Positions 1-11,500 are shown, numbered from the stretch's first letter. The stretch is 64,000 bases of DNA from JAUHXS01 sp965213575 (GCA_965213575.1 CBDBZN010000016.1:124001-188000), one strand, 5' to 3'. Notes: generated by a model not told the origin, from the letters alone. A program made the numbers and translations.

Positions 1-1
1 T

Positions 2-1892
2 ATTCAGGCCAATGCAGGGCATCCGGCGAGTGAGTTGAGTGCAGAGTTTCATTTCACAGCCATACCATATCCGGGTGTTCCACTTGCTGAAGTAGAAGCT
101 ATCATTCGGGAAACGCTAAAGGAATTTAAAGAAAGGGGTGTAACTGAAGATGACTTGCAACGGACAAAAGGAATGATGGAAGCCAGGATGATTAATAATT
201 TGGCAACCGTTTCCGGGAAAGTGTCACAATTGGCTAGTTATACTACTTTTTTAAATAATCCTAATTACAGTCAAACCGATATCGAACGATATAAAAACGT
301 GACTAAGGAAGAGGTAATGAGGGTATTTAATAAGTATATAAAAGATAAACCGGCTTTAATTTTAAGTGTTTATCCCAAAGGCCAATCTAACTTGATCGCT
401 AGAACTGACAATTTTAAAAGGCCCGGAGGAGAATCGTATCAAATTCCTCCTAGTGAATATGAAGGATTGGTTTATAACAAAGCAAAAGACAGTTTTGATA
501 GAAAAACAATGCCGGCAGCCGGAAAAAATCCTACTATCAAAGTGCCCGAGTTATGGAAAGAAACTTTAGATAATGGTGTTAAAATTATTGGCACTTTAAA
601 TGATGAGATCCCAACAGTTACCATGCAAATCAGTATAGAAGGTGGACATAAATTAGAAAATAAATCTAATGCTGGTATTGCGGACCTTACAGCAAGCTTA
701 ATGAATGAGTCTACTGAAAACTATTCTACAGAAGAGTTGAGTAATAAATTAGAAAAATTAGGCAGTAACATATCTGTTTATAGTTCTGATGATAATATTA
801 CAATTTCTGTAACAAGCTTAGTAAAAAACCTGGATACTACTTTAGGTATTTTAGAAGAAAAATTATACAAGCCTGCATTTTTAGAGGAAGATTTTAACAG
901 AAATAAAGCACAACAACTTAAAGCTATTGTGAATCAATCTACTCAACCAACGCAAGTAGCAAAGTATACTTTTAGGAAAGTGTTGTATGGGAATGAAAAT
1001 ATTTTATCTACGCCTGAACTAGGTACTGATCAATCAGTAGAATCCTTAACCTTGGATCAGATTAAAAAGTTTTAATCAAGATTATGTAGTAGCGAATGTT
1101 GCTGACGTAGTAGTTGTAGGCGATATTAGTAAGGAAGAGATCATGCCTAAATTAGATTTTCTAAAGAATTGGAAAACTAGAGAATTTACTATGCCTGAGT
1201 TACCTGAGGCACCGGTAAGAAATAAACGGCAAATATATTTAGTTGACCAACCGGGTGCAGCCCAATCGGAAATTAGGATTGGCTATGTTGCACTGCCTTA
1301 TGATGCTACAGGTAAATACTATAAAGCTACTTTGATGAATTTTCCTTTAGGAGGAGCTTTTAATAGCAGAATTAACTTAAATCTTAGAGAAGATAAAGGC
1401 TATACATATGGAGCAAGGTCCGGTTTCCAAGGAGATGAAAGGCCAGGGCCATTTTTTGCTTCAGCAGGCGTTAAAAAAGATGTGACAGATAGTTCTTTAG
1501 TCGAGTTTATGAAAGAAATTACTGACTATAAAGAAAATGGTATCAGAGAAGATGAAGTAACTTTCTTAAAAAATTCTATCGGCCAAAGCCAGGCATTGTC
1601 TTATGAAGACCCTGCAGCTAAAGCTTCGTTTTTACGAATGATTATCAAATATAATCTCGATGAAGATTTTGTAAAAAAACAAGAAGAGATTTTGAATAAC
1701 ATCACTAAAGAAGAGATTGATGAGTTAGCTAAAGAGCTGCTTAAAACCGATGAGTTTGCAATCTTAATAGTAGGAGATAAAGCAGAGATACTAGATGATC
1801 TTAAGGCTTTAAATTATGGTGAGATCATTGAATTAGATAAGCAAGGAAATGTGATAAAAAACTTACATTCAGAGGTGGTTGAAACTAGATAA
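2..1892 (+). CDS. M16 zinc metallopeptidase family protein (5' cut by window edge; frameshifted)
   Basis: The frame is open from the first bases of the window, so the N-terminal part, which should carry the HxxEH zinc site of the first M16 domain, lies outside. Visible are the end of that domain and a second M16 domain, which has no HxxEH (residues LMNES sit where the motif would be) but keeps the Arg/Tyr pair in LREDKGYTYGARSGF. This is the usual two-half layout of periplasmic or secreted insulinase-type peptidases, with an active N-terminal half and an inactive C-terminal half. A single extra T in the run at 1070-1073 puts a stop at 1073-1075. Dropping it joins LDQIKKF to NQDYVVANVADVVVVGD and reading continues to 1892. 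The frameshift is either a sequence error or a disabling mutation. Family confidence is high. Confidence 0.85.
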
Positions 1893-1926
1893 CTAAATGT
1901 TGAATTTTAAAAGTTTAATGATAGTA

Positions 1927-2004
1927 AGTGAGCGGGTGACTGTTAACATCGAGCAGGAAGTAGAATAATTATATTGAATTAAAGAACGGAGTCACCCGCT
2001 CACT
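1927..2004. repeat. REP-like inverted repeat, family 1 (GTGACT core)
   Basis: Fifteen-base arms at 1927-1941 and 1990-2004 are perfect reverse complements (agtgagcgggtgact) separated by 48 bases. They lie between the convergent ends of the M16 gene and pdxA. The same arm recurs exactly at 19721-19735, and the inner GGTGACT core recurs around the transposase near 31.5 kb. The rest of 1893-2109 is low-complexity A/T sequence with no gene seen. Confidence 0.75.
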
Positions 2005-2109
2005 CAGTATTCAAAACTAAAAATTCAAAATTCTGTCTTCAAATCTGCAATCTATAACCTTTTAATCTTAAAATCAATCAATCGTAGCTTGTAAATCTAA
2101 AATCATAAA

Positions 2110-3117
2110 CTAGCACCTTCTCTTCTCCATAACCCCCAACCCTACCTCAATAGCTTTTTGAAAAGAATCAGCTGAGGCGAGGCCTTTTCCCGCAATGTTA
2201 TAGGCAGTTCCATGATCGGGAGAAGTTCTGATAAAAGGCAGGCCGGCAGTGAAATTTACGCCTCCGCCAAACGATAATAATTTAAAAGGTATGAGCCCCT
2301 GGTCATGATACATTGATAGCACTGCATCAAAATGTTCGTAAGCCTTGCTACCCCAAAAACCATCAGCGGGAAAAGGGCCCTTTGCAACAATACCTTCTTC
2401 ATTTACATGCGAAATAGCAGCCTCTATAATCGTTAATTCCTCTTTGCCAAGCAATCCTTGATCACCGGCGTGCGGATTAAGGCCAAGTACCGCAATTTTG
2501 GGTTGAGCAATAGCGAAATCTTTTTGTAAAGAAGCCTTAATAATTTTAAGTTTTCCTATTATCCTTTCTGTGGTAATTTGTTTGCTAACCTCTGATAATG
2601 GCACATGATTCGTTACCAGCCCTACTCTCAATGTATCATTCACTAAAAACATGAGGGATTCTAAAGTATTACATCTTTGCTGGATGTATTCTGTGTGGCC
2701 GGTGAAATCAGAAAAAACATAACTTACCGTTTCTTTATTTAATGGTGCAGTAACCAATAAATCTATTTTTTGTTCCACTAAATCAGTAGTTGCTTTTTCC
2801 AATGCTTTAAAAGCAAGTATTCCTGTTTCTTTAGAAGGCAATCCCGGCGAGATGGTTATTGGCTGCGCAGCGCACTCTATAATAGTCACTCCATGAGGAA
2901 TGGCATTTTCTATACTTGTTTGTGTATGAAAGCTTAATTTGGCCGGTTGTAGAGTTTTTTTATAAAAATGTATAGCGGCAGCATCTCCATACACTACCGG
3001 TGTAATTTTATTAAGGATGCCTACTTGCGAAAGCGTTTTAATAATCACCTCCGGCCCTATGCCATTCACATCTCCGATAGAAATACCGACAATCGGTTTT
3101 TTATTTTTTTCTGCCAT
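2110..3117 (-). CDS. pdxA: 4-hydroxythreonine-4-phosphate dehydrogenase PdxA
   Basis: PdxA oxidises 4-phosphohydroxy-L-threonine, with NAD, in the DXP-dependent pyridoxal phosphate pathway. Its product is condensed by PdxJ, which is encoded at 52553-53266. At 335 residues it has family length. The three metal-binding histidines are present: His141 in FTGHTEY, one in LGLNPHAGDQG and one in SMYHDQGLIPFK. The N-terminus GISIGDVNGIGPE is typical. The start codon lies inside the 3' end of pepA (17-base overlap), so the two are probably translationally coupled and co-transcribed from upstream of pepA. The pairing of a peptidase with pdxA has no obvious metabolic logic. Confidence 0.95.
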   Translation of the reverse strand: MAEKNKKPIVGISIGDVNGIGPEVIIKTLSQVGILNKITPVVYGDAAAIHFYKKTLQPAKLSFHTQTSIENAIPHGVTIIECAAQPITISPGLPSKETGILAFKALEKATTDLVEQKIDLLVTAPLNKETVSYVFSDFTGHTEYIQQRCNTLESLMFLVNDTLRVGLVTNHVPLSEVSKQITTERIIGKLKIIKASLQKDFAIAQPKIAVLGLNPHAGDQGLLGKEELTIIEAAISHVNEEGIVAKGPFPADGFWGSKAYEHFDAVLSMYHDQGLIPFKLLSFGGGVNFTAGLPFIRTSPDHGTAYNIAGKGLASADSFQKAIEVGLGVMEKRRC

Positions 3118-4546
3118 TTGCTTCTTTTTTTAAGAAGTCAAAAAGTAATCTGGTTCCCATTCCGGTAGCATGCTTTCCTCGGTAACTGTCTCGATTATCA
3201 ATAAACGATGGTCCGGCAATATCAAAATGAAGCCAAGGATAATCTGTATATTTTTTTAAAAAAAAGCCGGCTGTAGTAGCTCCTGCAATAGGCCCTGCCA
3301 CATTTTTCATATCAGCGACATCAGAGTTGAGCAGTGCTTCATACTCTTCCCACATAGGAAATTCTACTAAGCGCTCATAAGTAGCTTCTCCACTTTCTAA
3401 TAATGATTTTTTTACCTTATCAGATGCATTTCCCATATACACAATGCCATAATGGCCGATTGCCCTTGCGGCAGCTCCGGTGAGCGTAGCTGCATCCATT
3501 ACCAGCTCTGGTTTATATCTTTTAGCATAACTCAATGCATCAGCTAATACTAGCCTCCCTTCAGCATCTGTGTTCAATACTTCAACTGTTGCCCCATTAT
3601 GCATAGTAATAACATCACCCGGCACATAAGCGTTGCCTCCGGGGCGGTTTTCCGTGGCAGGCACTAAGCCTATTACATGTAATGGTAAACTGGCCTTTGC
3701 AACTGCATACATTGCCCCAATAACTATTGCGGAACCCGCCATATCACATTTCATCTTGTCCATAGAATTGGGAGTCGATTTTAAGCTCAGGCCACCGGTA
3801 TCATATACAATTCCTTTACCAACCAATACGATCGGTTTTTTATTTACCGTATCTTTAGGTTTCCATTCCATAATGCTGAAAGTAGGAGGTTCTGTTCCAC
3901 CTTGATTGACAGCTATAAGGCCACCCATTTTTTCTTCTTTGATCGCTGCTTTATCTAAGATGGTTGATTTATACCCTGCCTCTTTACCTATTTTTTTGAT
4001 TTCTTTAGATAATTGCACGGCAGTTAAATAAGATAATGGTTCGTTAACCAAATCCTTAGCGATAGCAGTAGCTTCAATACCGATATTTAACAGCCCAATT
4101 TCATTTTTTAAAGAACGTTCTGCTACTTGTATGGATTGAAGGGGATGTGCAAGTTTTTTAGCCTCTTTTTTATATTTTAAAAATTGGTAACTGCCGAGTG
4201 CCATGCCTTCTGCTACATATAAAAGCCAATCTTTTTGTTTGCAGAGGTTGATGATTGTAATAGATTTTAATTTGTATTGATTAGCACAAGCCAGTGCTTG
4301 ATCTCCTATTTTTCTACATAATTCTTTAGTTTGAAAACCTTTTTCTTTTGGCTGGACAATGACTGCGATGATGCTGTGATTAACTTCAGGTATAAAAACT
4401 AGTTTTTGATCATTTTTTAGCGCTCTTTTTAATATGATTTTATTTGTATCATTTAAATATTCTTCAAAATCATTTGCTTTATTTCCTATTAACAGCAGAT
4501 TATCTTTTCCATCGTATTTATTGGTAACTTTGAGAGAAATGCTCAT
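3101..4546 (-). CDS. pepA: Leucyl aminopeptidase (M17 family)
   Basis: Cytosolic two-metal aminopeptidase that removes N-terminal residues from peptides. It has 481 residues, with the C-terminal catalytic domain from about residue 165. Metal and catalytic residues are visible: Lys244 and Asp249 in VGKGIVYDTGG, Asp268 in KCDMAG, and the signature NTDAEGRL at 325-332, containing Asp327, Glu329 and Arg331. The N-terminal domain is divergent, as is usual in this family. The gene overlaps the start of pdxA by 17 bases and is divergent from rsmA. Although it lies in the frameshift-rich part of the window, it reads through intact. Confidence 0.93.
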   Translation of the reverse strand: MSISLKVTNKYDGKDNLLLIGNKANDFEEYLNDTNKIILKRALKNDQKLVFIPEVNHSIIAVIVQPKEKGFQTKELCRKIGDQALACANQYKLKSITIINLCKQKDWLLYVAEGMALGSYQFLKYKKEAKKLAHPLQSIQVAERSLKNEIGLLNIGIEATAIAKDLVNEPLSYLTAVQLSKEIKKIGKEAGYKSTILDKAAIKEEKMGGLIAVNQGGTEPPTFSIMEWKPKDTVNKKPIVLVGKGIVYDTGGLSLKSTPNSMDKMKCDMAGSAIVIGAMYAVAKASLPLHVIGLVPATENRPGGNAYVPGDVITMHNGATVEVLNTDAEGRLVLADALSYAKRYKPELVMDAATLTGAAARAIGHYGIVYMGNASDKVKKSLLESGEATYERLVEFPMWEEYEALLNSDVADMKNVAGPIAGATTAGFFLKKYTDYPWLHFDIAGPSFIDNRDSYRGKHATGMGTRLLFDFLKKEANGRKK

Positions 4547-4618
4547 TTTTTGGTGTTTTGTATTTGAGAATTGGTTGTAAAAGTAAGCATTATAATTAGA
4601 ACACGCTGACAGATATTA

Positions 4619-5384
4619 ATGGGCTTCCATAAAAAATCATTAGGGCAACATTTTTTAAACAATGATGCTATTGCAGAAAATATAGTTGATGCTTTAGAAA
4701 TAAATGCTGGCTCATTTACTGTGGTAGAAGTAGGCCCCGGCTCAGGCGTATTAACTAAATTTCTTGTAAAAAAAGGTTTTGATAGGTTTGACGTAGTGGA
4801 GTTAGACAGGCGATTGATAGAAAAGTTAGCACAAAGCTTTCCCCAGATAGATAAGATCGTTGAAACAGATATTCTTAAATATGATCTAGCTATGCATTAT
4901 AAGGAAGTTAATATTATTGGCAATTTCCCTTATAATATTTCTACTCAGATAATATTTAAGATTATAGAAAATAAAACTATTATTCCGCAAGCTGTAGGAA
5001 TGTTTCAAAAAGAAGTTGCTATGAGGTTGGCAGCAAAGCCGGGTAGCAAGGTGTATGGCGTTACTAGTGTTTTAACCCAAGCTTTTTATGATGTAGAATA
5101 TCTCTTTGATGTAGGAAAAGAAAATTTTGACCCTTCTCCAAAAGTTGAATCCGGAGTTTTAAGAATGATCCGAAAGGAAGAATATAAATTATCCGTATCA
5201 GAAAAAAGATTTTTTTAGAGTAGTAAAGTTGGCTTTCAGTCAAAGGAGAAAAAAGCTTATTAATGCATTAAAGCCTATGTTGACTGATAAAAACAAAGAA
5301 GCTGTAAAACAATACTTAGATCTTAGGGCAGAAGTACTCTCTGTAGAAGATTATATATTATTGACGCAAGAATTAGTAAGATGA
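4619..5384 (+). CDS. rsmA: 16S rRNA (adenine1518/1519-N6)-dimethyltransferase RsmA/KsgA (frameshifted)
   Basis: RsmA dimethylates two adjacent adenines in helix 45 of 16S rRNA during small-subunit maturation. The N-terminus KKSLGQHFLNN, SAM motif I VVEVGPGSG (about residues 35-43) and catalytic NFPY (102-105) are all present. A T7 run at about 5210-5216 puts the frame into a stop at 5216-5218. With six T's it continues as RVVKLAFSQRRKKLINAL to a TGA at 5382-5384, giving 254 residues, which is normal for the family. The corrected stop overlaps the ATG of the next gene as ATGA. Because this gene is widely conserved, a sequence error, or slippage at the run, seems more likely than loss. Confidence 0.9.
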
Positions 5385-6318
5385 GCAAAGCTCCTAAAAT
5401 ATTAATTACAGACGTGTTTGATAAGTTATTAGTCGAAAATTTAACTGAACTAGGCTATAAATGTCTGGTAGATAGTGCGATCAATCGTGAGGAGTTGTTA
5501 AGAGAAATAAAGGATTGTACCGGATTAATAGTAACTACTAAAGTACAAATTGATAAAGAAGTGATCAATGCAGCGAAAAATTTAAGGTTTATAGCCAGAG
5601 GAGGCTCAGGAATGGAAAATATAGATGCAGATTATGCTGCATCTAAAGGAATCACTTGTTTTAATACCCCTAAGGGGAATAGTGATGCTGTGGCAGAACA
5701 TGCGATCGGGATGTTATTAGCATTATTTAATAATTTAATAAAAGCTGATGCACAGGTTAGGCGGCAGATCTGGGAACGGGAAGCTAATAGAGGCATCGAA
5801 TTAAAAAGGTAAGACAATAGCGGTTATTGGCTATGGAAATACAGGCAGTGCTTTGGCAACAAAGCTTCGGGGTTTTGAAGGTACTATTTTAGCATATGAT
5901 AAATACAAAAAAAACTTTGGATCTGATTATATACAAGAAGTTTCCTTAGCAGAAGTGTTTGATCATGCCGATGTGGTGAGTTTGCACTTACCTTATAATA
6001 TAGAAACTCACAATTTTGTAGAGGACGCATTTTTTAAAAAAATTTAAAAAGCCGATTTACCTGATCAATACCTCTCGCGGTAAGATTGTTAATACCCAAG
6101 ATTTAATTTTGGGAATAGAAAATGGTAAAATTTTAGGAGGCTGTTTAGATGTGTTAGAAAATGAAAAGCTTGATACTTTACAACCAGATGAGTTAGAAAG
6201 ATTTAATTATTTAATCAAAAATCCTAAAGTAATTTTATCACCCCATGTTGCCGGTTGGACACACCAATCTAAAAGAAAAATCGCAGAGCTGATTGTAGAT
6301 AAAATAAGCAAATTTTAA
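5381..6318 (+). CDS. serA: D-isomer-specific 2-hydroxyacid dehydrogenase, SerA-like (two frameshifts)
   Basis: Probable D-3-phosphoglycerate dehydrogenase-like enzyme, NAD-dependent and without a C-terminal ACT domain. The pieces in order are an N-terminal substrate domain with GGSGMENID, the Rossmann motif GYGNTGSAL, the catalytic Arg in INTSRG, the Glu region LDVLENEKL, and the catalytic His in SPHVAGWT. One extra A in the A5 run at 5803-5807 and one in the A7 run at 6036-6042 break the frame. Removing both gives 936 bases, exactly 311 codons plus stop, which supports the reconstruction. It overlaps rsmA by 4 bases. The exact substrate cannot be fixed from sequence; serine biosynthesis is the likeliest role. 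Confidence 0.8.
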
Positions 6319-6357
6319 TTAGCAGATTAGCAAATTATTTAATCGGCTAATTAAGGA

Positions 6358-7805
6358 TTAGAATTCTTTACATTTTTCAAGCAACCACCCTTTATTTAAG
6401 ATGTTTTCAGCTTTATTGATTTCATCTATTAAAGCATCGGCACCTTCCTTAAGGTTGTTGTTTTTAAACTGCTTATTAGCTAGATTAATAAGTTTACGTA
6501 GATATTTTATGAAATTAGCATGCGTATTGTAACGGCCTTCTGAAAGTTCTTTATTTTCTTTTTAAGTAAATCGAAAAAGCATTTAAATGAGAAACCAGCG
6601 GATCTATTTCCTTCAACTCATAAAAGGTACGAGCAAGAAAAGATTTTGCTCCTAAATTATAATAAACATCCGTAAATTCGACCTGTTGCAGCAGTTGAAG
6701 TACCTTATCGTAATCTTTATTTACATAATTATATTTGGCTAAATTAAATGTATAAGTGCTCTCTTTATGTTTTTGAGGAATTTTATCTTTGTATTCTTCC
6801 ATAAAGTTTAGCGTCCAGTCCATCTCCCCTAACGTTAGCCCTGCACTTACAATATTATTGTACGCATTAGTAGGGAAATATTTTTCTTCATATAATAATC
6901 CTTTATCTAATTGATAAATATACAAGTCAAAAAGTTTTTTTTAAATATTCTTTACTTCCCGAGTTCATTTGTTGGGCACAATAATTTTGTGCTGATATAT
7001 AGAGGAGTTGTTGTTCTCTTTTAGAAAATGAATTTTCATGTTTTTTGAGCAGTTCAAAAAGTTTTTCATAATGTTCTTCTTTTTGTTCCATATTCATCAG
7101 GGCAATTTTGATAATAAATGATAATAGCAGGGCTGTCTTCATATTGATTTAAATTATCTTTCAGATAACCCATTATCGGTTCTATAAGATGATATTTAAA
7201 TTGTTTCCCATATAAGAAGCCTTGAGCAAACATGTCAGTAGTGTGCTTTAACTTAGAAAACAAATAAAACTTATCCAGATTACTTACCATCTTCTGTGTA
7301 GTCATATCTTTATCAAGCCCTTCTTCTTTTTCCATAATATAGTTATACATCTCAAAATCTAGCTGATCATTCGTTCAAGTAAAGCTTAGTATTCTGTTCA
7401 TGCCATTGTTTTTTTAACAATTGCCTGATGCTTTTTTCAAGTGGAGGAATTTCATTATATAACTCCTTTTCGCGCAAGGCTCTTAATAAATATAACTTTG
7501 AGGAAAAAACATTATCTGAAAAGTTTTGATAAGCAAGAAAGTCTTCCGTTAATTTAGTCAGGTAAGACATAAGGTCACGCATCTTTTGATCACTATATTT
7601 TTCGCCTTTAAAATTTTTTTGATGTACTTTTTCTTTTAGCTAAGCTTGCATGATCCAGATTTGGATGTTTTTCAATAATAATATCTAATAATATAATTAG
7701 ACGTTCGTTTTTATTAAAAAAGGGGGAAATAGTATATTCACGAAACTTTTTTAATTCTTTTTTTGTAAATTTAGTAAGGATAATTAAAAGCTTGCTACCT
7801 AGCAT
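6358..7805 (-). pseudogene. Conserved Bacteroidota hypothetical protein, helical, broken by five frameshifts
   Basis: Five overlapping or adjoining frames read as one alpha-helical, charged protein of about 480 residues. It begins MLGSKLLIILTKFTKKELKK and ends LLEKCKEF at 6358. Each break needs removal of one base: the A-run (T7 on +) near 7612-7618, a non-homopolymer site near 7364-7372, an A5 near 7078-7082, an A8 near 6944-6951 and an A5 near 6561-6565. The span minus five bases is 1443, exactly 481 codons, which supports a single original gene. I recognise it as a Saprospiraceae-type hypothetical with TPR-like helix pairs; no function is known to me. It is either genuinely decayed or affected by local sequence errors, as in its neighbours. 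Confidence 0.7.
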
Positions 7806-8048
7806 ATTTTAAAAAATAATTTGATTGTTTAGATAAAGATAAGATTTTAATCACAACTTTGGGCTATAAAATTTATAAATCGTTGATAATAAACAGATAA
7901 TCATTTTAAATTAACCTTTAAAGCATGAATTTTTATCCACAAAACTTACATTTTGTACTTTGCATAGTAAAACTTAAGTAGTAATTTAGTTGTAGAATTT
8001 AGAAGATGATGATTGGATATATGGAAAATGAGAAGTAAATTTATAGAT

Positions 8049-8441
8049 ATGAAAAAAATAATTACAATAATTTTAGGCAGTTTATTTTTAACAAATTTCA
8101 TGGCAAATGCTGAGGAAGGTGTTTTTTCTATCGGGCAGAATTATCCAAATCCGGCTAATTTTTTTACCGAGATTCCTATTTTCAATTTAAAGCAACAAGG
8201 ACGTTTGGAAATAAGAAATATTCTTGGAGAATTAGTTGCTGCTCAACCAATAGAATCCGGTTCGTCAGCTGTAACGATTAATGTAAGTGATATTCCTTCC
8301 GGAAGCTATATCATTACCATTATAGTAGTGGATAATTTTAAATCGGGACAAAAAACTGCTCAAATGACTTCTGATGGGTCGGGATTATTGAGTAATAATC
8401 ATAAGGCTGTTTCTACGGTGAAAATGACTGTAGTACACTAA
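8049..8441 (+). CDS. Small exported protein consisting mainly of a T9SS type A C-terminal sorting domain
   Basis: A signal peptide (MKKIITIILGSLFLTNFMANA) is followed almost at once by a type A sorting domain: QNYPNPANFFTEIPIFNL, EIRNILGELV, SDIPSGSYIITI. The last strand, TVKMTVVH, follows an inserted loop of about 25 residues. There is essentially no passenger domain, which is odd for T9SS cargo. I chose the ATG at 8049 over an in-frame TTG at 8013 because it directly precedes the lysine-rich signal sequence. The gene sits 120 bases upstream of the TonB-receptor operon on the same strand. It could be a minimal surface protein or the remnant of a longer cargo. Confidence 0.75.
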   Translation: MKKIITIILGSLFLTNFMANAEEGVFSIGQNYPNPANFFTEIPIFNLKQQGRLEIRNILGELVAAQPIESGSSAVTINVSDIPSGSYIITIIVVDNFKSGQKTAQMTSDGSGLLSNNHKAVSTVKMTVVH

Positions 8442-8561
8442 TCAAGAATTCTTATTGAAGTTTAGATGACTGCTTTTTTAGCAGTATGGAATACCTATGT
8501 TAATTAAAATTTAAATAAATATTTAAATCTTTTTATCTTGCGGCGCCAAAACACAAAAAAC

Positions 8562-11500
8562 ATGATCAACAAGTACATTAGCTTATTAGCATTTTTATTG
8601 ATTTCTACCACTACGCTATTTGCTCAAAGCGGTGAGATACAAGGTGTAGTAAAAGATGAAGGCAGCGGAGAGTCTGTACCTTTTGCAAATATTATTGCAG
8701 AGCAAGATGGTATTCAGATTATGGGTACCGTGACCGACTTTGACGGTAAGTATGCGTTAAAGCCTTTAACACCGGGCAAATACGATATAAAAGTATCATA
8801 CCAAGGTAAGGTTTCTGAAGTATCTGGAGTCCTGGTTATTGCAGATGAATCACGTTTTGTAGATATCTCAATTAACTCTGCTCAAATATTACAAGAGGTA
8901 GTGATCTGGGAAGACCCGTTAGTAGATCCCGGTAATACAGTACAAGGAAAAACGTTAAGTAAACAAGATATTCAAAACTTACCGGTACGGTCTATTGGTG
9001 GAGTAGCCTCTTTATCTGCAGGCTTCGGTGTAAATGGAAGCATTAGGGGTGCTCGAGCAAACGCTACGCAATATGTAGTAGATGGCGTGCCGGTTAGTGG
9101 AGTACCTAATATTCCTCAAAACGCTATCGAGCAGATGAATGTAATTACCGGTGGAGTGCCGGCTAAGTATGGAGATGTTGCCGGGGGTGTAATTAATATC
9201 ACAACAAGTGGCGCTACTTCACGTTTTAAAGCCGGTTTTCAAGGATTAACATCTCAGTTCTTAGACCCATATAGGTATAATTTAGCGAATGTTAGTTTAT
9301 CAGGCCCACTATTATTTAAAGATAGAAAGTCAGATGAGAAAAAAACATTATTAGGATTTTTTATAGTAGGAGAATATCTATATCAAAGAGATCCTAATCC
9401 GTCAATTTTAGGAGCTTATAAAGTGAAAGAAGAAACTTTGCAAGAAATACAAGCAAGCCCTCTTTTGCCTTCTCGAACCGGATCTGGGGCTGATTATAGA
9501 GCTGAATATATTGAGGATCAGGACATTGAATTTCAAAAATTTAGGCCCAATGCCAATTCTAATCAATTTTCATTACAATCTCGCTTCACTTTAGCTTTAT
9601 CTGAGTTAACTAATGTGGAATTTACAGCTGGTTATGTGTACCAAGATTTTTTAAATTACAGTTTCAGCAATATGCTGTTTAATTCTCAAAACAATGCACA
9701 GGTTATTGGGCATAATATTAGAACTTCAGCAAAATTCAGACAAAACTTTAGGGACGAGCAAGAAGAAGATGAAGCAAACGCTTCTTACTTAAAAAATCCT
9801 TACTATGAGGTGCAGGTTAGTTATATTAAAGATTTACAAGAAGTTAAAAATCCAACTTACGGTGATGACTTCTTCAAATTAGGTTATGTAGGTGAGTTTG
9901 ATTTTATTACTTCACCTAATTATACATACGGCCAAGATACAGCTTCCGGCAATTTTGCTTATTTATTACAAGGGGAGCAAGTAGAAAGAATCGATTTTAC
10001 CCCTAGCGATTTAAATCCCGAACTAGCTGCTTATACAAATGATTATTATAGTTTTATCAATTCAGAACCCACGCTTTTAAGTGATATAAGTGGTAACAGA
10101 GGTTTAATTAATGGAGGCAATCCAACTAGTGTATACCAATTATGGTCGCCACCAAATCCATTTGGAGGATATAGTAAAAGCAATGATGATCAATATAGAT
10201 TTAGAATAGACGGATCGGTAGATATTCAAAAACCCGGCTCTACGGAAAGAAATAAGCATGCTATAGAGTTTGGGTTACAATATGAGCAAAGAGTCGAAAG
10301 ATTTTATGCTATTGCTCCTAATAGCCTATGGGGTATTATGAGAACATCTGTAAATGCGCATATTCAAGATTTAGACAGAAGCAATCCTCAATATGTATAC
10401 GATGAAAATGGTGTTTTTCAAGATACCATCAACTACAATCGTTTGTTTTTACCGGAACAACAAACATTCTTTGATCGAAACTTAAGAACAAAGTTGGGTC
10501 TGAATCCGGATGGACAAGAAATACTATATATAGATGAGTATGCTCCGGAGACTTTTTCTTTAGATATGTTTAGTGCCGATAATTTACTAAATAATATGTA
10601 TCAAGGTGGCGCTTTAAATTATTACGGATATGATCATACAGGCAAAAGATTAAAAAGCCAACCTACTTTAGATGATTATTTTAATAAGGAAGATGAAAAT
10701 GGTAATTTTGAAAGGGGAGCTCCTGCATTCTCTCCTATCTATACCGCTGCCTATATTCAGGATAAATTTAATTTTAGAGACCTGACTTTCAGAGCGGGGG
10801 TGCGAATTGACCGGTATGATGCTAATCAACCGGTATTGAAGGATCCTTATTCGTTATATAATATTCAAACTGCAGGTGAAGTATCGGAAATAAACGGAAA
10901 TGCTGTTGTGCATCCTACAGCTATTGGGGATGATTTTAAAGTATATGTTAATGACCTAACCAACCCTACTCAAATTTTAGGGTATAGAAGTAGGGATGTG
11001 TGGTTTGATAGCGAAGGAAATGAAGTTAAAAATTCTGATGTGTTGACAGAAAATACAACCAGTAATAGAATTACGCCGTATTTAGTAGATTTTAAAAATG
11101 CTGATAATTTGGAATTATCGGCAGAATCTTTTGAAGATTATGAGCCGCAGGTCAATATCATGCCACGTTTGGCTTTTTCTTTCCCGGTATCCGATGAAGC
11201 ACTATTTTTTGCTCATTATGATGTATTAGTACAACGTCCACCGGCTTTTGCGTCAAGATTTGTACCCATGGAATACGATTATTTAGAAAGAGTACAAGGA
11301 GCTGTAGTTAATAATCCCAATTTATTACCTCAACAAACTATTAGTTATGAACTAGGGTTTACACAAGCTTTATCGGAAGCATCGGTATTGACTATCTCTG
11401 CATACTATAGAGAATTAAGAAATCAAGTGCAAGTAGTACCTTTAAAAAATGCTTTTCCGGTAAATTACATAACCTATGGAAATATTGACTTTGCTACCGT

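Noticed and set aside
2968..3168. Short + strand ORF antisense to pdxA/pepA
   Set aside because: Lies wholly opposite two clearly coding genes, with no family features; a shadow.
5210..5216. Programmed frameshift in rsmA
   Set aside because: No stimulatory structure or family precedent; it is one of nine similar +1 events in one patch, so sequence error or slippage is the simpler reading.
8469..8485. Small hairpin (actgct/agcagt) between the sorting-domain protein and the TonB receptor as a terminator
   Set aside because: Only 6 bp and no T-run follows on the + strand; not convincing.
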